64,000 nucleotides of DNA. Source: Rostrohypoxylon terebratum (taxonomy: Eukaryota > Ascomycota > Sordariomycetes > Xylariales > Hypoxylaceae). The position numbers were made by a program, and so were the translations under genes. Shown here one piece after another: positions 46,938 to 59,200 of this stretch. Each line of letters starts with the position of its first letter. Positions within the stretch are counted from its first letter, which is position 1. The DNA lies in the NCBI GenBank assembly GCA_022497145.1, contig MU385940.1, forward strand, positions 1-64,000, written 5' to 3'. The notes beneath the pieces were generated by a model. That model had not been told where the DNA came from. It was given only the letters and a program-made list of their open reading frames with translations, and searched no databases.

Positions 46938-48643
46938 ATACATTCAGGTAGAGCTGGGACAGTGTTCAAACTGTGTTTTGTCTGCAAACGACCTGGCAGC
47001 CTGGGAAATGAAATTTGCCAATTTTGGAACTCGCAACGGGACCCATCGACGTCATATGCTTATCATCATTGCCAATAATCGTCATCATTTTCATTCTTAG
47101 CGGGCAAATTGCGCGGCTCGAAGCCATTTTAACATTCTAGAGCTTTAGAAAAAAGTAAAAGTTGAACTTTGAAGCTGACGACTTCCTAGAACATCTCACT
47201 AAACTGGAATAAATAGCAAGAACAGCTTAAGCTGTCAGATAGGTACTACCTACCTAGTAGTAGTTGGTGTTGCCCCCCTTTAAGTACCTCCACAAGCTTA
47301 AGCTATCAGCGACCTTTTCCCCCTCAATTCGCAGTGCTGCCCAATTGAAGAAGCTTGGAAGGTTCCAAGGTTATGCGTGATTGGACAGAGCTGACAGACT
47401 GGCCATGCTTGGCGAACATAAGGGGGGCAGGGGGAAGCTTGAGGTGTGTAGTGTATGCGTGCAGGACGTGGCTTCTCTAGCGATTAAAGTCATAGTGAAA
47501 AGTGCACCAGCCAGCCTGCCAGCCCAGCTTTACATCCCGTCCCAGTGCCACATGCAAGTTGCAACAACACAGATAGGTACTAGAGTCTAGTAGTAATACG
47601 CGAAATACGCTGGACACACCGTGTGAATAGTGATCTTGTCTTACTTATGACTGCGTTTGTCATGTATCGTTATGTACCTACCTAGTATTCACTTACTATG
47701 TATATCCCCATACATAATACTTCTCCACACCTTCTCCAGAGATTAGGTAGGTACACAATACAAAGAAAGCTCGATCTGACCAACCGAACAACTTAGAACT
47801 CCTCCTTCTGCCCGCCTTGCCGTCCTCTCCGTCTAACTAACGCGCTATCAATTAGTTACATACATATTACATATTACATGCACACTTCCTAGGTAAGTTC
47901 CTACTAGGTACACCTACCAGACGGAAAGACGAGCAAACAGCATACCCAGCTCCAGATAGCTGCTAAACTAAACATACCATCATCAGGTGTTGTGCTGTAC
48001 TGCACTTGTACCGGCGGAATCGTATTTTTGTTTTGCCCCTTAGGAATTCCCATAATATTCCATGCCCATCTACCTGTCTAGGTACCTAATCTTCTTAGTC
48101 GTCTCTTACAACTTTGAATCTATATCCCGAGGATAGCCATCTATTATAGTATATATATCTGGGTATATGTCCTCGGTAAACCCGCCGATGAAACAAACAC
48201 CAGAACACCCTGAACCTTGAACTATCTCAAGTAAGATTGAGACAGGCAGACAGGTTACAAAAGAAAAAGTGACAGGTCAAAACTGCATATGTACTTACCT
48301 CCTACATTGCCCTACATACATTACCTTCCCAGTGCTTACCTAGCTGCCCTACCGGAAGCACACGCGCTTACAGTTATACAAGTAACACGTACCTACTACC
48401 TAGGGTCTAGGTATATGAGTATATGATTGTCATATTGACATCAAGCTTCAAAATCTCGACACCGTCATTTGTCCCGCCGAGAACCAAACAGAGGCCAGAA
48501 TAGAAAGGCACTTAAAAGCCCGGCCTCGACCCCGTCTGCCCGTACGGTGCCAATGGTCTCCAGAGGTTCCAAAGGCCCCAATAAACCAAAAAAAAGCCTG
48601 CAATCACGTCGCCGAAGCCCTGTCATTTGCAAAGGGGGGACTG

Positions 48644-48689
48644 CCAGCTTTAACCAGCTTTAACCCTTTACCCTTTACCCTTTACCCTT
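48644..48689. repeat. CCAGCTTTAA and CCCTTTA tandem repeats
   Basis: Two CCAGCTTTAA units run straight into three to four CCCTTTA units. The unit resembles but is not a telomere repeat (fungal telomeres are TTAGGG/CCCTAA). Confidence 0.9.
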
Positions 48690-49177
48690 CACCGTAGCGA
48701 TAGAGCTGCTACAACCTACTACAACCTACTACACAACCTCCAGGGCTACAACTTTTTGCTACGAAACAGGGCCGAGTCTAGTCCAACAACGGGAAGACGA
48801 AGCTCCTCAACCCAACCTCTAGCTTCCTCCTACCAATTTCGCACGTTTAATTAATCGTTACATTGCGCCAACTTGGACGTTGCCCTGTTATCGTCATTTT
48901 ATGCCACTCCTCTCACACTCTTCTCACACTCTTCAATCTACTCGTCCTCTTACTCGTCCTGTTATATTATTCTAATAGGCGCCGCGCACCTTGTCGATAC
49001 CTACTGCATATTCACATACTCACATACTCACGCACTTGCATACTTCCTTACGAGTCTGTTCTCTTCTTCTTTCTCCCTCTCTTTGTTTTTTTAGGCTTTT
49101 GGCGGTTCCGAATTTAGGATTCCACCAAACTTAGAGCTCGCAATCTATCGTCAGCTTCTACACTACTTGCCTCCACT

Positions 49178-49201
49178 CCCAGTCCCAGTCCCAGTCCCAG
49201 T
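49178..49201. repeat. (CCCAGT)4 tandem repeat
   Basis: Four perfect units lie in the probable leader of the gene at 50130. Confidence 0.9.
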
Positions 49202-49680
49202 CTCCCAGTTTTCCACACCTCCACCTCCGCACCAATCCACGATACAAAAATCGGGACCTCCCGACTTGACCAAATCCGTCCTCTTCCAACCTACCTATAT
49301 TTTTAGGGAGAGGAACACGAATACTAGGCCCACTACTGCAGCCTTTTAATACCATACATATATGTACAGCATATGAACTTTCTAAGTTGCCTAGTAACGA
49401 GTCAGCAACTAGATCGTCAAACCTAATCCGTCGGCTCTATTTCTGACGGCGCCAGCATCGGTTGTGTTAGAAGACTACCTACTCAACAAGTTCACACATC
49501 ATTTCCTCATATCTGCACGGAGGTTGTCTGCTTCTCACACCCCAGTTTATGCAAATCTTGGAACTTGCAACGACCCGGGAAAATATTTAAAAAATCGCCT
49601 TTGCCCCTGTCCTGGTTTTATATTAAACCCGACAGAAAGTTACTCGTGCCAACCCGATTACACCCCTACCCAGTCTGTCT

Positions 49681-49715
49681 ACCTACCTTACCTACCTTAC
49701 CTACCTTGCCTACCT
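49681..49715. repeat. ACCTACCTT 9-bp tandem repeat
   Basis: Three to four imperfect units lie in the probable leader of the gene at 50130; the unit overlaps the CCTA-type spacer motif. Confidence 0.8.
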
Positions 49716-50129
49716 TTCCGTTGATGGGAGTTGTATTCTAGAAGGAATTGTTCCGGAATTATTTCCTAGACACTCTGAACGTTCAGAATATCGACCTACC
49801 ACCTACCTAAAAAGCAACTATCCCGTCGCCCGCACTTGCGAAAAAGGGGAGGACGTTACAATTGTGATCGTCGGATCGACGGGACACAAGCGCGCTTTAC
49901 AAACAGGTGTATTTCCTCGTCCACGCTCCGAGGACGAAAATCCAAATCCACCTCAATCGCCCACCCACATCCGGTGCCATCCAGCCATCCAACCATCCCA
50001 CTGTCGATCGATCGATCGGTCAACTAAACTCTTTCTCCTTACTCGTCGACCTCCTTACCTTTTTAATTCAATGAAGCTCGCCGTGAGACGGATACCACGG
50101 TTTGAATATATTCTATCACAACACCAAAG

Positions 50130-50648
50130 ATGATGCATTGCATGGACGAGCTATCGGAGATGAGCTCCGAACTGGCTGCGGGCCACAACCTCGGCTTCGC
50201 GATGCAGAAATACCTCTTGCTACAGAATCAGCACGAGGAGTTACGGCAACACATGCACGATCTCTGCCCTTCGTACACTACGTCATCTACAGCGGTGACG
50301 TCGCCTTCGGTCTCGCCGACCCGCTCGTTTAATGGCAGTCCGTCTATGCTTTCCCCTTCGCCTTCCCGAAGCCACCGAAGATCATCAATGAGGAATTCGG
50401 GGTATCGGTGCTCGCAGACACAGCTCGAGCCGGTGCTAGACGAGTCGCTAATCGAGGAGATGGCGGCGGGGGAGCAAAAGCTCTTCGACGTGAACGAGGG
50501 CATAAAGAGAGCGCTGACGGAACTCTTGAATTGCGAGACGGTACGGAAGGACCAACAGATGCGAACCTGGGTGCAAACTCGGCTAATGGATACGGAGAGG
50601 GAGCTGCGCAGCGGCCGAAGACGGCGAAGCCACGGCGGTCTCGACTAG
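50130..50648 (+). CDS. Small Ser-rich protein, function unknown
   Basis: This is a single exon of 172 residues. I do not recognise the family. The N-terminal 45 residues (start MMHCMDELSEMSSELAAGHN, then QKYLLLQNQHEELRQH) look like an amphipathic helix or coiled coil and seem under constraint. Residues about 50-95 are Ser/Pro/Thr-rich with several SP and TP sites, so a phosphorylated linker is likely. Residues about 105-165 are helical and charged (LIEEMAAGEQKLFDVNEGIKRALTELLN and RTWVQTRLMDTERELRSGRRRR) and end in a basic patch. The last third overlaps frames on both strands, but this frame has the best coding character. Two further in-frame Met codons (MM then M at residue 5) leave the exact start open. 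A long leader of about 1 kb is probable. Confidence 0.72.
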   Translation: MMHCMDELSEMSSELAAGHNLGFAMQKYLLLQNQHEELRQHMHDLCPSYTTSSTAVTSPSVSPTRSFNGSPSMLSPSPSRSHRRSSMRNSGYRCSQTQLEPVLDESLIEEMAAGEQKLFDVNEGIKRALTELLNCETVRKDQQMRTWVQTRLMDTERELRSGRRRRSHGGLD

Positions 50649-51296
50649 GTTGCGAAGCCGCGAACAAGCCCCAAAGAAGCAGACGAGAAAAGCTGGTGCC
50701 ATTGTTGCTGTGACTATTGCTTGGGTGATTCCGAGAACGAAGAAATGACGAAAGGGAAAGAAAAAAAAAACTTAGGCAAGATAAGCAAACTAATTAGACG
50801 GACGGATGGATTGGGCTAAATTTCAGGGTTTACAGGTTAAAGGGGTCATTGGATTGGGCTTGGGAAACTCGATACCTATTTGCTGTTGACGGCGTTGGGC
50901 GCATTACGAATGGATTATAAGGTAGCTAACTTAACAGCTTATCAGGTTGAGAATTCTGAAGCTGGGGGTTGGCAGCAATGACGGCGACGGATTCCGCATC
51001 ACTGTTTCGACCGAGATGGGTAGATGGACCTAGCTGTTGTTGTCTATTGTTATGCTTCGAAGGTGAAGGAAGGAGACGAGTCGTATTTGTGTCTGCTTCA
51101 CGATGACAGTATCCCTACATGTGGATGGCTGGTTTTTCTCAGTATAAATTAGACCCATATGAATATATAATGAATGCATCGTTCGACCGATCTGCCCATT
51201 TCATTGTGATTGTGATTATGATGATGAGATGGAGATGGAAATGAAAATGATTGAAGCATAATAATATTAATATCATAAGATGGAATGATGTGTCTC

Positions 51297-51323
51297 GACT
51301 CCCGACTCCCGACTCCCGACTCC
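51297..51323. repeat. GACTCCC 7-bp tandem repeat
   Basis: Nearly four units lie in a spacer. Confidence 0.9.
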
Positions 51324-51636
51324 TGGCCCTCGGAGTCTCAGGCTGTCAGGGAAATATTCGGATGTATCTACGTACCTAGACATGGCTGTGCAAAATTGTG
51401 GCGTTCAAATCATCCATGGACCATGGGCATGGATCTGAGTGGAACCAATCAACGCGAAAAGCGTAAAGCGTAAAGTGCACCACGGCAGCCATGTCGGGCG
51501 GGTTGAAAGCTTACCTAATATTTCATCATTTTATCATAAACAACCTTGAAGCTCAACTCTCTTCTTAAATCCGTACCACATCATTATTGACCTCTGATTG
51601 AGTAGGATTGTGTGCGGGATTGGAATTGAAGATTCG

Positions 51637-51671
51637 CTTCAACCTTCAACCTTCAACCTTCAACCTTCAAT
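51637..51671. repeat. CTTCAAC 7-bp tandem repeat
   Basis: Five units (the last with one change) lie upstream of the cyclophilin-RRM gene. Confidence 0.92.
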
Positions 51672-51675
51672 ATCC

Positions 51676-51712
51676 GATTGCGATTGCGATTGCGACCGCG
51701 ACCGCGACCGTG
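51676..51712. repeat. GATTGC then GACCGC 6-bp tandem repeats
   Basis: Three GATTGC units grade into three GACCGC units, differing only by T-to-C changes, ending 17 bp before the ATG. Confidence 0.9.
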
Positions 51713-51728
51713 ACGCTCTCACGACAAC

Positions 51729-53213
51729 ATGTCGGTCTTACTTGAGACCAGCGCCGGAGACATCGTGATTGACCTTTTGGTCGATTACGCGCCTAAGGAA
51801 TGCGAAAACTTCCTCAAGCTCTGCAAAGTGAAATATTACAATTTCTCGCCCGTGCATTCTATTCAACAGAACTTCTCTTTCCAGACAGGCGACCCTCTAG
51901 GTCCTACCTCTGCTTCCTCCGATGGCGGTTCTTCTATATGGGGCCTCATATCTGGCCCTCAGAAGAAGACTTTCCCCGCTACCTTTCACCCCAAACTAAA
52001 GCATCTTGAGAGAGGCACCGTATCTATGGCTACTGCCCCGCACCCTTCTGATCCCGAAGTTCGTCTCGCCGGCAGCCAGTTCATAGTCACCCTGGGTGAT
52101 AACACAGACTATCTAGACGGGAAATCGGCCATATTTGGCAAGGTTGTCGAAGGGTTCGATGCACTCGAGAAAATCAATACCGCAATCACCGATAAAGACG
52201 GACACCCTCTCGTCGATATCCGCATAAAGCATACCATCATTCTCGATGACCCCTATGACGATCCTCCGGGCCTACGCGAACCCAGCCAGTCGCCCCAGCC
52301 TTCCAAGGCACAGCTCGCCACGGTACGAATAGCTGAAGATGACAACCTTGATGAAGAGGTAGATGAGGAAGCAGCCGAGAAGGTTCGACGGGAAAGGGAG
52401 GCCCGCGCCCAGGCTTTGACCCTGGAGATGATGGGTGATCTTCCCTTCGCCGAAGTCAAGCCTCCCGAGAACGTGCTTTTCGTCTGCAAGCTTAACCCCG
52501 TCACTACCGACTCCGACCTCGAACTCATCTTCAGCCGCTTCGGCAAGATCTTGTCTTGTGAAGTAATTCGCGATAAGAAGACTGGCGATAGCTTGCAGTA
52601 TGCTTTCATCGAATTTGAAGACAAGGCTTCTTGCGAGGGTGCTTACTTTAAGATGCAAGGAGTACTCATCGACGATCGAAGGATCCATGTCGATTTCAGC
52701 CAGAGTGTCAGCAAGTTGGCTGACGTATGGAGAGGCGGAGAAAATGCGAAGCGAAAACGTAGACATGGAGGCGGTGGTTGGGGTGGTGTTAAGGAATTAG
52801 AGAAGTGGAGGAAGTATAGAGAAGAAGATGACCCCGATGATGCCGAGGATCGCTACGATATGGTTCACGGAGAAGAGGAGCTGCGCGGTCGCTATGAAAA
52901 GCAGAAGGATGACAGAGGTCAAGATAGCAGACCTCCCCGAGACTCAGACCGTTTCAGGGATAGGGATCGGGGCAGAGATCGAGATGGCCATGATCGAGGT
53001 CAACGTCGAGGCGGTGGTTACGGACGTGATAGGGACAGAGACCCACAACGGCGGAGCAGAAGTCCAATGCAAGACGAACCCCGCGATAGAAACCGATACA
53101 ATGATCCTCGAAGAAATGATCGCCCTAAGCCTCGATACGATGACCGGCGTCGAAGAGATCAAGGCAGAGATCACGATAAAGATCGACCTCGCAGCGACTA
53201 CCGACGAAGATAG
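51729..53213 (+). CDS. Cyclophilin-RRM protein, PPIL4/CYP6 type
   Basis: This is one exon of 494 residues. The cyclophilin domain is at about 1-172 and the PPIL4-specific [12 protein letters not shown] linker at 171-182. An acidic-basic hinge follows. The RRM is at about 247-325 with RNP2 LFVCKL (250-255) and RNP1 QYAFIEFE (290-297). The tail from about 370 is Arg/Asp-rich with RD and RDRDR repeats, as in splicing and Pol II-associated proteins. Fission yeast Rct1 and related proteins bind the Pol II C-terminal domain and link transcription with RNA processing. The catalytic Arg of standard cyclophilins is replaced: the FHRI position reads VHSI here, so prolyl isomerase activity is probably weak, as in other family members. 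Nuclear location is expected. Confidence 0.95.
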   Translation: MSVLLETSAGDIVIDLLVDYAPKECENFLKLCKVKYYNFSPVHSIQQNFSFQTGDPLGPTSASSDGGSSIWGLISGPQKKTFPATFHPKLKHLERGTVSMATAPHPSDPEVRLAGSQFIVTLGDNTDYLDGKSAIFGKVVEGFDALEKINTAITDKDGHPLVDIRIKHTIILDDPYDDPPGLREPSQSPQPSKAQLATVRIAEDDNLDEEVDEEAAEKVRREREARAQALTLEMMGDLPFAEVKPPENVLFVCKLNPVTTDSDLELIFSRFGKILSCEVIRDKKTGDSLQYAFIEFEDKASCEGAYFKMQGVLIDDRRIHVDFSQSVSKLADVWRGGENAKRKRRHGGGGWGGVKELEKWRKYREEDDPDDAEDRYDMVHGEEELRGRYEKQKDDRGQDSRPPRDSDRFRDRDRGRDRDGHDRGQRRGGGYGRDRDRDPQRRSRSPMQDEPRDRNRYNDPRRNDRPKPRYDDRRRRDQGRDHDKDRPRSDYRRR

Positions 53214-56200
53214 TTCACAGCTCATACCATTTCCTTGAGCGAGGCGCTCAACCCGCAATTGAATCGGATCGATCAAGATAGGGGCCACGGTATGGTAGCT
53301 ATCCTAATGTAAAGATGCCTATACTTGCGCAAGTTACGGTATTCAACACATAGGTAGAAGTAACTCGGCCTGAACAAAATAGATAATAGCTAACCTATCT
53401 TAGAGAATGTGACCGTTCTACAGTGAGTTGGTTGTTCTAATTCGACTCGTCTATCTCCGTGCTCCTGTTAAACACTATATGTGCCATTCGCGCTACAGCC
53501 CTTGCATCTATATTGTAAGGTGAACTGATATATGGACGAGTTCGTTGTGGTGCCTATCATGAGATTACTCAATTTCCTATAATTCGCATAATCCACGCAT
53601 CCAGTCCCCAACTAAGCTAGGACTGAAGCGGTGAGTAGCAATTACTACATCCCTACTCACATAGCACTGCAACCTACGGCATCCATCCTGACGGTAGCCA
53701 CGGAGAATGGCCGGAAATGTAAGGAACCTCAGGATTTAGATGAGGATGAGATAGCTGGACGAGTCACGCAGCAGCACTAGGGTGTTGGTTATGAGAATTG
53801 GAACCTTGTATGCGTTTGACAATCTATAATCCCAATCTGGTATCCATATGGCTTCCAGATATTGCAGGCAGCCGTTACTTCCACGACAGGATGGTTCCTC
53901 TCTCCCCTGCGATGTTTGAAAGAGAAGATCCCACTGTCCAGGCCCAGCGGCTAAGTTTCATACAAGAGCCTCGGTTGCCAGGTTATATATTTGTCCAACG
54001 TATCACATCTCGCAGAACCCTGCTATTTTGGTCACACGGATGAGGTCGTCGTTCGATAATTCTTGCTAGGGGATTGAGATTAATATCGACTTTGGAATTA
54101 AGCTGCTGCTAGCTACCTACTTACATAGTGGTAGGCATGTATCGGTCGAAGGGGGAGAGATCAGGATCGGGTATGGTCGACAAGGATAGGTACTTGAGCG
54201 TGTAAGTATGGATACAACGCCGATGAACTGCCAGGCAGTCTCTGAAGGTGTGGGTATGGCATCAATATGTGATCAGGGGGGTCATTCTCGAGAGGATGTC
54301 TGGCAAACTTTGCAAGTGCAGAACTGTGCCCCCCATTTTCATTTAGCATGGGTAAGCAAAGCAAAGCAAAGCATCCCGCGAAGAACCAGGTCCAGTATTC
54401 CGGGTATATGCCCCAACCTAAATCCCTTCATCATCTTCAGTTACCCGCACACTAGAAGCCCAATGGAACAATGGAAGGCGGCTTCAATGATGCAAGGGGC
54501 TCGTGGCTTGCCGCCGCTCGCCGACTTGCAGGCTTTGACGACATCCGAATGTTTCGCCGTCTACGATACCGTTGACCTAGTAACAGACCAAGCGGATCAG
54601 ATGGTTTTTTATCATACCTAGTTTTGCGAGTTGTCACCGTCGTGAGGTCCACACTTTGCCGGAGGACCTACTCAGCTGACAGGTATTTTACCTCAGCTCC
54701 TTAGCTCGATGATGACTTATGTTATTAGGGGTGTTGCAACTGGAATTGGGGGAACTCTGCATCTGCATACGCAGATTTATGGGGACTCACATCGGACAAC
54801 ATGAGCGTGGACCAACGAGATACGGACGGTGTGGTCGTGATTTTGTAACCCGAGTGTGTGGGGGGCGATGGCGGTCCGCATACAAGGATCCATCAAGAAC
54901 CCATGGATGTGAGATTCGCGAGTTGGATTTATTGTTACCCGTCGTGTCACTAGACGTTCCTGGCATCTCTGATCCGAAGTGCACGCTCGCAAGGGTTCAA
55001 AGCCACGCCACTCGACGCCAACCCTCTAGGGGACTGATCGATGCTACCCTTTATCTAGTAGACCCGCATGAGTTCTCGTACGGGATCAGAATACAGGTTT
55101 TTTGCTATTGCTTTTGCTCCCAATGCCGTTCGCCTCTTAGACCGTTTTCTGCAAGGTCCCCGACCTGTATGACGAGCTTCTCTCGAAATAGTTCTCTTAT
55201 TCCTCTATATCGAGGTTTGTCCATAATAGATGATGTCTTTTTCTATCTCGGACCGAAGTAAACCACTCTCGTCGACGTTGAGGTCACCCTTGATTACCTT
55301 ACCTAACGCACCCGACGGCGTCTTTAGATCCCCTGTATTATTATGTACGTAGTCGGGTTCAATCGGCTATCATTATTCATCATCGAACATCGTTGTTACA
55401 ACTAAAGAGATCACCATAAAAAGCCAACCAAAAATCGTTAGGCTTTTCGAGTTGATGTGCTTTCCCGCTCTCATCAATTTGAGACCATCTCAATAAGTAC
55501 CTATATCGGAAGTCCGACTATGACCTGTTCAATAAATGAATACGCCTAAAAAGGAGCTCCGACGGTGACACGAGGACAGCGACTCGCTGAAGACTTGTTG
55601 GCTGATTCATATCACCTTAGATTTAGACCCCTCAGTTCTGGAGTTCTGGAGCGAGCCTGTGCCACGTCAACCCTCTCAACTAGCATCGTCCATTGGGGAG
55701 GTCTCGATGTGCCACTGTGATGAAGTTCTTGGAGGACGAGGAGATGAACGACAACGGACCGTCTCACGAAAAAAAAAAAGACAGAGAGAGAGAAGAGGAG
55801 CAAATCGATCGAGCACAACCCCTCACGAACGCCCCCTTTTTTTCGAGCCAAGATTGTTGACCATCCTAACGACCACGAGTTGCCGGAAAAGACCCCAACT
55901 CCCGGTAGATCGTTGACGTGGTTTAGGTAAAGTTCTTCTTACCTCATCTGATCCTTTTCGGCCGCAACAGCTACCTAGGTAGACAACCTGGAAAGTAGAC
56001 CAACTGGAGGTATCTCTGGAAAAGACCGACGTCCACCCTGGCTGAAATCCCACTAAAGACCAAAGCTCCTCATAGCTCCGTGGGTCACTAGTAATTTGAA
56101 CCCCCAAAGTGTCTCGCATACTGACCGTACGGTTTCAGCCAATGACGAACCGGCTGGTCGCACGACCACGGCTACCTGCAGAGTCCTATAGATGACTGAC

Positions 56201-59200
56201 AGCGGGGCCATGCAAGTAGCCGTTGTACCTAGGTAGCTGGAGAAGGGAAATTTTCCGTGAATGGGCTATTGCAAGAAATACGGGGGCCATGTGTCTTGCT
56301 ACTGGTAGGTCTGCTGCGTGCTGCCCCCCGGAAGCTTGTCGAGAGACAGACGGAGGGGGTGAGATTTCAATCATAGGCGGACCATGTAGGTCAATAAGTA
56401 GGTCGACAAGATCTATGTACATAGAACGTCTACTCGATACGGGTTGCCCTCGATGAATACATGCCACCTCCTAAGTACCTACCTAGATAATTCTGTATTT
56501 TCCTTTCTTCCGTACCTTTTTTTATCCCTGAACTTAGTGGGCTTTTCGTTGCCGCGAGGGAGTAATGATCTTCCAACACGTCCTAATTAGGTACTCAGTG
56601 GCTTTTGATCAGCCCTATCCGGTGCTTGAGTGAAGATACCTAGTTCATGTGCGGTGTGTTATGACTAGGGAGACAGAGACCTAGGTAACTACCTAGATTA
56701 TTATTGGACTAGAATTCTATTGAGACATAGTTTCGATCCCTCAGGCATTGCTTCCATAAGTTATTCAAAAAGAAGACAGAAGTAGGCGATTATATGGTCT
56801 CGTCTAGCCATGTGTCGAGGTTTTAGCTAGAAGAGTCCAATTTAGCAGGGGTGGGCATCGCGTATCTGTACCTAATCTACATGGCGCTTCCGCAGGTCTA
56901 GGTATGCGTTTACAGTGTGCTCACTAGCTATGCAGCTCGTGCTGGAGAAGCTCTTTATCTGTGCGAGACATCATATCTTTCTGCATGCGGTAGTCTTCCA
57001 GCCAAACGAGTAAGAATTGGATTGGCAGGGCTATCAAATCGGATCTATGATCACTGATCAGCATCATGATCCCCATACCGATCTACCTAGACCTTGTATA
57101 AAAAAGTGATAGGTCACAGACAGGATACTGGAAGGCGTAACTGCAGCCCATCGTCCGCGTCGTCCGCGTCGTCCGTATATCATTTCCCGACAACCACGAT
57201 CATTGCATTGCGTACCTACTAATCTTGAGTCTTCACGGGCATTCTAGCTCGCATAGGAGCGGCTCAAAGGATAGGTACACCTGTGCTAATTCTCGTCTAA
57301 GTAAGAGAGTGTATCGAACCGATTTGGGGGCACAAGATGGGCGACGCCAAAACATCAATAATACTCCAGCATGGTATCACTACGATAAGGGGGTTAGTGC
57401 GACGGCGTCCTTTAGTTTGCGTTGCGTCAAGTGAAGACGACGAGGTAGAATCCTCTGCTGATCCTAGGTACGCCTCATCTTCAACATTGGTCACCAAGCA
57501 AACATAAGGGAAGATGACAGACATACTAGGACATAGGTATTAGGTACTTACTTGACCAGCGACATGTATCCTAGGACCTAGGTTGGTTTGCTTTGGTCCT
57601 GGCCACATAGGAAATTGCATCGCCTATGTCTTGAACCGGCAAAATGGAAGAGCACTTGTACCGGGATAACAATATTTACGCCTCACTAGACCGGATCGAG
57701 CGGCTGTGGCTTCGGTTAGGCTTGGCTGAACGTGGGAGAAAAGAAGATCCTTTCGTCACTTTTCGTTTGAGTCTCCCCTATCACATCTCATTCTAATACC
57801 CCACTGAAGAATCTAGCATACAAGGAGGCTGTAGCAGGGTGATGTCGACTCCCTAGCGCCAAAAGGCCGACGAAGACCTCATACACTTTTATTTTTTATT
57901 TTTTCACTTTCCTTTTCTTTTCACTTACCCATCTCCTCTCTCTCTTCACACATGCTCTGCGTCGTCGCACAGAGGCGTCGGTACACATATGCAATAGGTG
58001 ACGAATAACTGCGTCACGCAAGTAGGCGCTTATTCTGAGGTATGTCTTGATTTGGGCATCACCGAGAGGAAGCAGTCTGCTCGCTCCTCCACGACGAGCA
58101 GAGTCATGTCATTGTCTTACCCGACGTTTGCGTTCTCAGTAGGACGAGAGCCGTTGGCCAAAAGTAACATGGTTGTGTTTGCTCTAACAAATCTCCCGCG
58201 AGCTTTTTTCAGATAGGTAGTTGGTTAAATTTCTTGTTACTTATTACCCCGTTTCCTGTATTCCCTGTAGGAGATGGGCTGGTTGAATGTGAGGGTAGAC
58301 GACTCTGACTGAATTAGGTACACAGCGTCAGTACTCTCTAGACGACGGCGTATGTGCTAGGATCAATGACCAGTGACCAGTGATCATGTGTACTTTAAGC
58401 TGAGGATGTAATGGTATACGTTATGCTGGTACTTAGGACCTTAGGTATTTTTCTAATGTTAGGTATATGTTTTGAAACTAGACTCATTTTTTATTTCCGC
58501 TCGACCTTGAAGAAGCGAATACCTCTAGCAACGAACATGTTAAGGGACATAAAAGGTAAAGATGACCAAGTAGGGGTCCACGGGTATTAGACACAGTTAG
58601 GCTAACTGTACCCAATTGTAGGAACGGGCCTCTAAAACACTTGGTTAGTTGCCATAAATATATGGAACGGCATCTTAGAATAATCTAAGTTCTAGTAAGA
58701 ATAAAATATGTTGGTCTCAGTCTATATGAGGTCTAGCTGGTTCTCTACATCATCTATATAGATTGAATCGAGATTGGCCGAACGCGTTCACCCAAGCTCC
58801 AGCTCTAGATCGCCCCCATAGAACGTACAATGATCGCCACGGCGTCCCCAAGGCTTCCCAAGCCCAAGCCCCCCCCCTAACCTCCTCAATCCCATAACCC
58901 GCTTGGCCTTATAGGCGGACTGCCTAGTAGCTGTTTGTGCGTGGGCTGTTCTCCTCTATCTCAGAGTGAAACGAAGCACCTTGGACTACATTGCAAATCC
59001 AATTCAATCTACAGTACACATGGCCAACCTGCACTTTTCTCATTATGCATAAGCCATGCACCCAACCGCTCTTTTGACTTGGTATACCCTTGATTCTGTG
59101 TAACACGGCTACTTATTCGACCTCACACTCATAAGATGTTCTCGACGTGACACCTGCTGTGTCATGAACCAGAAGGTCATTGACAAGTCCTTCAACAGAC

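Larger units (their letters stand above)
44327..50129. other. Gene-poor spacer with minisatellites
   Basis: This 5.8-kb stretch lies upstream of two outward-facing genes. Frames are at most 90 codons and none looks like a protein. It has many CCTAGG-type motifs (densest at 44465-44540), a 7-bp repeat array at 46819-46860, a CCCTTTA array at 48664-48689 and further short repeats. Pyrimidine tracts at about 48900-49090 look like a transcription-start region for the gene at 50130, implying a leader of about 1 kb. Confidence 0.55.
50649..51728. promoter_or_regulatory. 3' region and promoter of the cyclophilin-RRM gene
   Basis: This 1.1-kb spacer carries a GACTCCC array (51297-51323) and, right before the cyclophilin start, two adjoining arrays CTTCAAC (51637-51671) and GATTGC/GACCGC (51676-51712). 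The last ends 17 bp before the ATG, so it is probably transcribed. Confidence 0.55.

Noticed and set aside
52272..52766. 164-codon minus-strand frame opposite the cyclophilin-RRM gene
   Set aside because: It is an antisense shadow of a strongly supported exon.
54719..55261. 180-codon plus-strand frame in the gene-poor tract
   Set aside because: The composition (many Cys, Arg and Ser without pattern) is not protein-like, there is no recognisable motif, and no promoter or splice context was found.
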